The position numbers were made by a program, and so were the translations under genes. DNA of 64,000 nt, from positions 1,116,001 through 1,180,000 of the forward strand of contig CAXXDU010000002.1 in NCBI GenBank assembly GCA_963667535.2, written 5' to 3'. The stretch comes from UBA5614 sp963667535. GTDB lineage: Bacteria > Cloacimonadota > Cloacimonadia > Cloacimonadales > Cloacimonadaceae. Shown one piece after another: positions 59,920 to 64,000 of the stretch (its first letter is position 1; each line of letters opens with the position of its first letter). The notes beneath the pieces were generated by a model that was not told the DNA's origin, made no database searches, and saw only the letters and a list, made by a program, of their open reading frames with translations.

Positions 59920-60861
59920 ATGAGTCATTATAAAGAAATTGATGTTAGCAAGCTTAAACGCTATCAGGTCAAAGACAGAACAAGTAAAGTAGATAATAGC
60001 CAGTTTGCAAAAACAGGTAATCCAAAGCTCTCAGAGTTCTGGTCTTTAGTGCCTGATATTCTCAAAGCCAAAGATATGAAAGAGCTTCTGGATTATTGTG
60101 CTCAAGCAGTAATAGCCGGCAAGCCAATATTTCTGGGTGTGGGTGGTCATGTTATCAAATGCGGCTTAGCTCCGTTGATAATTGAATTGATGCAAATGGG
60201 TGCTATCAAGGGGATTGCCACAAATGGTTCGGTGGTTATCCACGACTATGAAATTGCCATGTTTGGCAAAACTTCCGAAGATGTAGCTGCTGCACTGGAA
60301 GATGGTTCATTTGGGATGGCTGCTGATACAGCCGACGGAATAAACAATATTGTCACAAAAGCAAAAGAGGAAGGGCTGGGCATGGGTGAAGCTATAGGCA
60401 AAGCTCTGTCTGAAACTGCCCCCAATCAAGAGTACTCTCTGCTGGCAAACGCTTATAAACTCAAGGTTCCTGTTACAGTTCACGTGGCGGTAGGTACAGA
60501 CATCATACATCAGCATCAGTCTGCTGACGGTGCCGCTATCGGTGAGACGAGTCTGAGAGACTTCCGCATTTTTTGTAATAACCTCATTAGTCTGAATAAC
60601 GGAGGGGTGTTCTTAAATTTCGGTTCCAGCGTGATAATCCCTGAAGTGTTTCTAAAAGCAATTGCTGTTGTGAGAAATCTGGGCTTTCCGCTCAAAGACT
60701 TTTGTACAGCAGTATTCGATATGAATTTGAGCTACAGACCCATGGTAAATATCGTTCAGCGACCGGTTCTCCCCGGAGGAAAGGGATATTATTTTGTAGG
60801 ACATCACGAGATAATGATTCCGCTGTTTCTATTGTCTTTAAAGGAAATGCTGAATAAATGA
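59920..60861 (+). CDS. Conserved protein of deoxyhypusine synthase-like appearance
   Basis: 313 residues, cytoplasmic. Strongly conserved-looking segments: GKPIFLGVGGHVIKCGLAP, IKGIATNGSVVIHDYEIAMF, KTSEDVAAALEDGSFGMAAD, VPVTVHVAVGTDIIHQHQSA and PVLPGGKGYYFVGHHEIMIP. A nucleotide-binding fold is likely, and TNGSVVIHDYE is reminiscent of deoxyhypusine synthase, but I cannot name the activity. It lies nine bases after queH and overlaps the next gene by four bases (ATGA). Confidence 0.6.
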   Translation: MSHYKEIDVSKLKRYQVKDRTSKVDNSQFAKTGNPKLSEFWSLVPDILKAKDMKELLDYCAQAVIAGKPIFLGVGGHVIKCGLAPLIIELMQMGAIKGIATNGSVVIHDYEIAMFGKTSEDVAAALEDGSFGMAADTADGINNIVTKAKEEGLGMGEAIGKALSETAPNQEYSLLANAYKLKVPVTVHVAVGTDIIHQHQSADGAAIGETSLRDFRIFCNNLISLNNGGVFLNFGSSVIIPEVFLKAIAVVRNLGFPLKDFCTAVFDMNLSYRPMVNIVQRPVLPGGKGYYFVGHHEIMIPLFLLSLKEMLNK

Positions 60862-61316
60862 ACCTTAAATCTGCTATCATTTTACTGTTTTCGGTGCTAA
60901 TCAGCTATTCCGCTTTAGATGCTGTAAAATATGAAAAAAATCCCTACAGAGCGATGCTGTATTCTACAGTAGTACCGGGTGGCGGACAAATCTATACCCA
61001 CGGTTACATTAAAGCAGTAGTTGTGATGGGAATGCAGGGGTATTTGATAAATCAGGCTATCAGTGACTACAACAAAATGGATAAATATCACTCGCTTATG
61101 GACGGCTCAAACAGTAGTATTGATTTGTATAATCATCAGCAAAGAAATAACTACCGCAATGACTTGAGAAGTGACTACTGGTGGATTGGAACAACTATGT
61201 TTTTATCTATAGCTGATGCCTTTGTGGATGCTCATCTTTATAACTTTAAAGCGGAAAAAAGTAAAGTACATCTCAGGTTTGAGGATAGAATATTGCAATT
61301 GGAATACAGTTTTTAA
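60858..61316 (+). CDS. DUF5683-like membrane protein
   Basis: 152 residues. A signal/anchor segment (AIILLFSVLISYSALDA) is followed by NPYRAMLYSTVVPGGGQIYT and HGYIKAVVVMGMQGYLI, the P-G-x-GQ-x-Y pattern of DUF5683 proteins, then a polar loop and WWIGTTMFLSIADAFVDAHL. Ends in LEYSF. Location inner or outer membrane is undecided. Coupled to the upstream gene by an ATGA overlap. Confidence 0.78.
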   Translation: MNLKSAIILLFSVLISYSALDAVKYEKNPYRAMLYSTVVPGGGQIYTHGYIKAVVVMGMQGYLINQAISDYNKMDKYHSLMDGSNSSIDLYNHQQRNNYRNDLRSDYWWIGTTMFLSIADAFVDAHLYNFKAEKSKVHLRFEDRILQLEYSF

Positions 61317-61416
61317 CTAGGAGAAGTGTACGTCATACTTTGTATTTGGCAAAAAAGACACATATTTAGACTATCTTAAAAATGCTGGTTTTCCAGATGA
61401 GCGTTCAAAATCGGAT

Positions 61417-63390
61417 ATGACCGTAGTTATAAACGTAAGAAGTAAAAATCTGGATTTAATTGCCAACGCTGATAGTCTTGCCATCTACAATGTAAAAACA
61501 CTTGATTCACCCGGTAATGGATTTGTACGCTTGAGCTATGAGGTATTGGAATCTTCTGCAGAGTCTTCAGAGCTTAATCCGACCTTCCACTGGGGATTTG
61601 GCAAATTAATAGCCAGACTTGGTGGTTTGAGTGATAGCTTGAGTGATTTGGTAAAAGATGCTGATACTCCTCAACAAACCTTAGCATTCAATCATTTTCA
61701 GAAAGCGCGTGAAGCTTTTGATAATGAGCTCTTTGAGCTTGCCCTTGAAGAGATAAATAATTCGATTAACGGAGACCTGACATCTTCCGGATATAAAGAA
61801 GAATGGCGTTTTTATCAATTGTTGGGGATAATCCATCTGGGTTATTACAATTGTGATGTAAAACTGGTTGATTTAGAAAAAGCAGTTAAGGCATTTCTGG
61901 ATTCGGCAGAACTTATTATCAATAAACGACCGGCTGATGCGGCGTATTCCTATCTTGCCGCCGGCTGGGCTGCTTATTGCCTCGGGGATATATCAAATGC
62001 CAAAAGTTACACAAGTAAAGCTATAGAAAATAATCCCGGATTGGCAGAGGCATTTTTTCAAATGGCAAAGCTCATGATTGCTGATGGGAATGTGAAAGAA
62101 TCATTCAAATACCTGGAGAACGCAATAGAAAAAGACACTTTCTATGCTTTAAAATCAATTGCAGACAGAGATTTTCAAAATCATGAAACAGAATTGACTG
62201 AGTATCTTGAGTCACTTAGAAAAGAAAAGAACAACAAATATAAATCAAAAATCACTGCTGATATAAATGCCCTAAGAAGCTCTAATATGCCTGCTGACCT
62301 ACAGAAAAGGATTGATAACTTTACCAGCGGTAAGTCGCTTCTGGACTTGAGTAAAACGGAACGTGACTGGGAAGAATTCAAACTAAAACCGTGGTTTTAT
62401 ACCGTCGAGATGGGAGATATCTTTGTCGAGCACGATGTGCTTGTAAAAGTTGTAGAACCATATCGGGAAAAAGTAGTTATCAGACAAGCGACATGGTATC
62501 GAAGAGAAGAATCCAAATTTGTTACCAAGAACCGCGAAGTTGAAAAAAAGAAAAAGCAAAAATATGCAGTAAAGATATTCAGGGATACATTCACTTTCTT
62601 TACCGGAAAAGTATTGGCTGACTATGACCTGGTTTTGGTTGAAGAAGGCAATTTCTTGATGGGGGATAGTTCCAGTACCGGTAGAAGTGATGAAAAGCCG
62701 GTTCAAAACGTCAAACTCAGTCCCTATTTAATCTGCACTACACAAGTGGCTCAAAAGGTCTGGAATCTCGTTATGAATAATAATCCTTCCAACTTTGAGG
62801 GTTACAATCTACCTGTTGATCAGATTAGCTGGTATGACAGCGTTGAGTTTTGTAACAGGCTGAGTGCGATGGCAGGATTCACTCCATGCTATACGATTAA
62901 CAAAGAAAAAGATAATTCTCTGAATAAGAATAAAAACGATGCTTTCAGGTGGACAATAACATGTAATCTGAAAGCAAATGGTTATCGGCTTCCAACTGAA
63001 GCTGAATGGGAATTTGCCGCAAAAGGCGGAAACAGTACCAATTTTAAAATATTTTCAGGCAGTGATGACGTCAATCAAGTGGCATGGTACAAGGATAACT
63101 CCGGCTATAAGACTCAAAATGTCGGTCAGAAACAGGCTAATGAATTGGGCATTTATGACATGAGTGGTAATGTGTGGGAGTGGTGCTGGGATTGGTACGA
63201 TAATTACGGTTTGGCAGAAACACATGACCCCATGGGTCCTGAATATGGAGCTTACCGTGTTCTTAGAGGCGGGTCATGGGCTGATAGTAAAAACTATCAA
63301 CGTAGTACCGGTCGCGGTAGCGAATCACCATTCGGAAGATATAGCAGCATCGGTTTAAGACTTGTCAGAGCTTATATCAAAAAAGGCTAA
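61417..63390 (+). CDS. TPR protein with C-terminal SUMF1/formylglycine-enzyme-like domain
   Basis: 657 residues from the first ATG, but the open frame and protein-like sequence extend upstream. An AGGAG at 61319-61323 stands six bases before ACG at 61330, in frame, which would add 29 residues (SYFVFGKKDTYLDYLKNAGF...). TPR-like helices occupy about residues 85-230. The last ~260 residues are a SUMF1 domain (FLMGDSSSTGRSDEKPVQNV, YRLPTEAEWEFAAKGG, IYDMSGNVWEWCWDWYDN, YRVLRGGSWADS, SSIGLRLVRA). The C-terminal active-site cysteines of true formylglycine-generating enzymes are absent, so it is probably a binding or structural domain. Last of five closely spaced genes. Confidence 0.85.
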   Translation: MTVVINVRSKNLDLIANADSLAIYNVKTLDSPGNGFVRLSYEVLESSAESSELNPTFHWGFGKLIARLGGLSDSLSDLVKDADTPQQTLAFNHFQKAREAFDNELFELALEEINNSINGDLTSSGYKEEWRFYQLLGIIHLGYYNCDVKLVDLEKAVKAFLDSAELIINKRPADAAYSYLAAGWAAYCLGDISNAKSYTSKAIENNPGLAEAFFQMAKLMIADGNVKESFKYLENAIEKDTFYALKSIADRDFQNHETELTEYLESLRKEKNNKYKSKITADINALRSSNMPADLQKRIDNFTSGKSLLDLSKTERDWEEFKLKPWFYTVEMGDIFVEHDVLVKVVEPYREKVVIRQATWYRREESKFVTKNREVEKKKKQKYAVKIFRDTFTFFTGKVLADYDLVLVEEGNFLMGDSSSTGRSDEKPVQNVKLSPYLICTTQVAQKVWNLVMNNNPSNFEGYNLPVDQISWYDSVEFCNRLSAMAGFTPCYTINKEKDNSLNKNKNDAFRWTITCNLKANGYRLPTEAEWEFAAKGGNSTNFKIFSGSDDVNQVAWYKDNSGYKTQNVGQKQANELGIYDMSGNVWEWCWDWYDNYGLAETHDPMGPEYGAYRVLRGGSWADSKNYQRSTGRGSESPFGRYSSIGLRLVRAYIKKG

Positions 63391-63393
63391 AAT

Positions 63394-64000
63394 TTATTCA
63401 AAGACCTTATCTTTTATTCGCAACTTCGTTATGTATAATATTTCACAAGCTCCATTTCCTGTATCAGTTCTGATTGTACTTGTATTCCAGTTTGTAGTTC
63501 CATGTTTTTCGACATTTGCAATAATACAAACCAGATAACCTTCAATTTCTACCAACTCTTTCTTTTTAGCTACTTTCAAAGCCCTGCGGATGTTTAAGTT
63601 AGATGGTATCATATGATTGTTTGACATGTGTTGAGCTAAATATTCTACGGCAACGGGGGCAGATTGTTTGTATCTGTAATGGCAAAATCTGCCATATTGA
63701 CTAAACTTCACATACGGAAACATTCCTGGCACATCTCCCCAACAGATTGCATAATCATAAGGAGAAAGCCTGCTCCAGTGAGTATTGGTGTATCTTTTTT
63801 TACTCACAAGAACTCCACTGATCTTGTATTTTGCTTTGACAGTGAAAAAGAATTTTGCATTTCCATAGGTCAAAGGAGGCAGTATCGTTTCCGAATCAGT
63901 TGTCTGAATCGGGTCAGAAGAAATATTTATCGGTTCAACAAAGGCGTCAGTTGAAAGGGGGGCAGTCTGAGTAGTATATATCAGAATACCTAGTCCGACA
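63394..64000 (-). CDS. Conserved membrane-anchored protein of unknown function, 5' end cut
   Basis: The minus-strand frame is open to the window edge, so the TTG at 63873 is not the start. The visible part begins GLGILIYTTQ (end of a membrane anchor), then a Ser/Thr-rich linker. A conserved domain follows: HWSRLSPYDYAICWGDV, YVKFSQYGRFCHYRYK, HMIPSNLNIRRALKVAKKKE, LVEIEGYLVCI, RTDTGNGACEILYITKLR. This pattern (L-P-D-A-WG, R-W, HMIPA, V-L-G-LV, DTG-GACE) is shared by a widespread uncharacterised family. Convergent with the SUMF gene, three bases apart. Confidence 0.72.
   Translation of the reverse strand, partial: VGLGILIYTTQTAPLSTDAFVEPINISSDPIQTTDSETILPPLTYGNAKFFFTVKAKYKISGVLVSKKRYTNTHWSRLSPYDYAICWGDVPGMFPYVKFSQYGRFCHYRYKQSAPVAVEYLAQHMSNNHMIPSNLNIRRALKVAKKKELVEIEGYLVCIIANVEKHGTTNWNTSTIRTDTGNGACEILYITKLRIKDKVFE

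Noticed and set aside
1..64000. tRNA, rRNA or known riboswitch genes
   Set aside because: Reading the intergenic regions by eye I found no T-loop GTTCRA pattern with a matching acceptor stem and no recognisable riboswitch core; a covariance scan would be needed to be certain.

Overview
The window looks like a chromosomal stretch of an uncultured FCB-group bacterium, most likely a member of Candidatus Cloacimonadota. The reasons are the low-to-middle G+C, several secreted proteins ending in a PNPF-type C-terminal sorting domain, an ABC permease fused to an M1 peptidase, a TonB receptor paired with a DUF4249-like lipoprotein, and intergenic regions packed with small palindromic repeats. This assignment rests on protein character and repeats only; there is no rRNA or marker gene set here, and I saw no tRNA, CRISPR array or complete insertion sequence.

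Layout, left to right. 1-3.3 kb: a DEAD-box RNA helicase (cut by the window edge) and a lipoprotein phosphoesterase. 3.3-4.4 kb: repeat block. 4.4-10.7 kb: an ABC ATPase, a 1217-residue permease/M1-peptidase fusion, a lipoprotein and a small repeat protein. 10.7-13.2 kb: a MITE-like element, a YjbR/GyrI-like gene pair and an Fe-S aldo/keto reductase. 13.4-27.0 kb: mostly envelope and secreted proteins (beta-barrel, propeller lipoprotein, His/Asn/Gly-rich protein, sorting-domain proteins, a beta-helix protein, an HExxH protease), with one methyltransferase. 27.0-29.4 kb: a 2.4-kb repeat region. 29.4-34.3 kb: an accessory stretch with an unrecognised 808-residue zinc-ribbon/PD-(D/E)XK protein, an AAA ATPase, a GNAT acetyltransferase and two decayed remnants of an ANT(6)-type aminoglycoside adenylyltransferase. 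34.8-38.8 kb: a small coupled ORF and a large hybrid histidine kinase. 39-41.8 kb: M28 peptidase, L,D-transpeptidase, BtpA-family protein. 41.9-48.6 kb: two divergent sorting-domain proteins and a parvulin-type prolyl isomerase. 48.7-54.6 kb: a TetR pseudogene, two paralogous envelope proteins, an intact TetR, a TonB receptor and a DUF4249-like lipoprotein. 54.7-56.1 kb: an outer-membrane protein. 56.1-57.7 kb: repeat block that echoes the two earlier ones. 57.7-64 kb: acyl-CoA dehydrogenase, then a run of five closely spaced genes (PAS protein, QueH, a conserved enzyme-like protein, a DUF5683-like protein, a TPR/SUMF protein), then a convergent conserved gene cut by the window end.

How the parts relate. 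Much of the coding capacity serves the cell envelope: surface or exported proteins carrying a type IX-like sorting signal, a periplasmic prolyl isomerase that could help fold such proteins, outer-membrane barrels, and a TetR-controlled TonB receptor/lipoprotein pair. The three repeat blocks (about 3.3-4.4, 27.0-29.4 and 56.1-57.7 kb) share the same modules in different orders and orientations. They contain a hairpin family in which a conserved frame encloses stems that differ between copies while staying base-paired, and a MITE-like element inserted into another palindrome. The most novel-looking items are that hairpin family, the 808-residue nuclease-like protein and the coupled small ORF in front of the histidine kinase.
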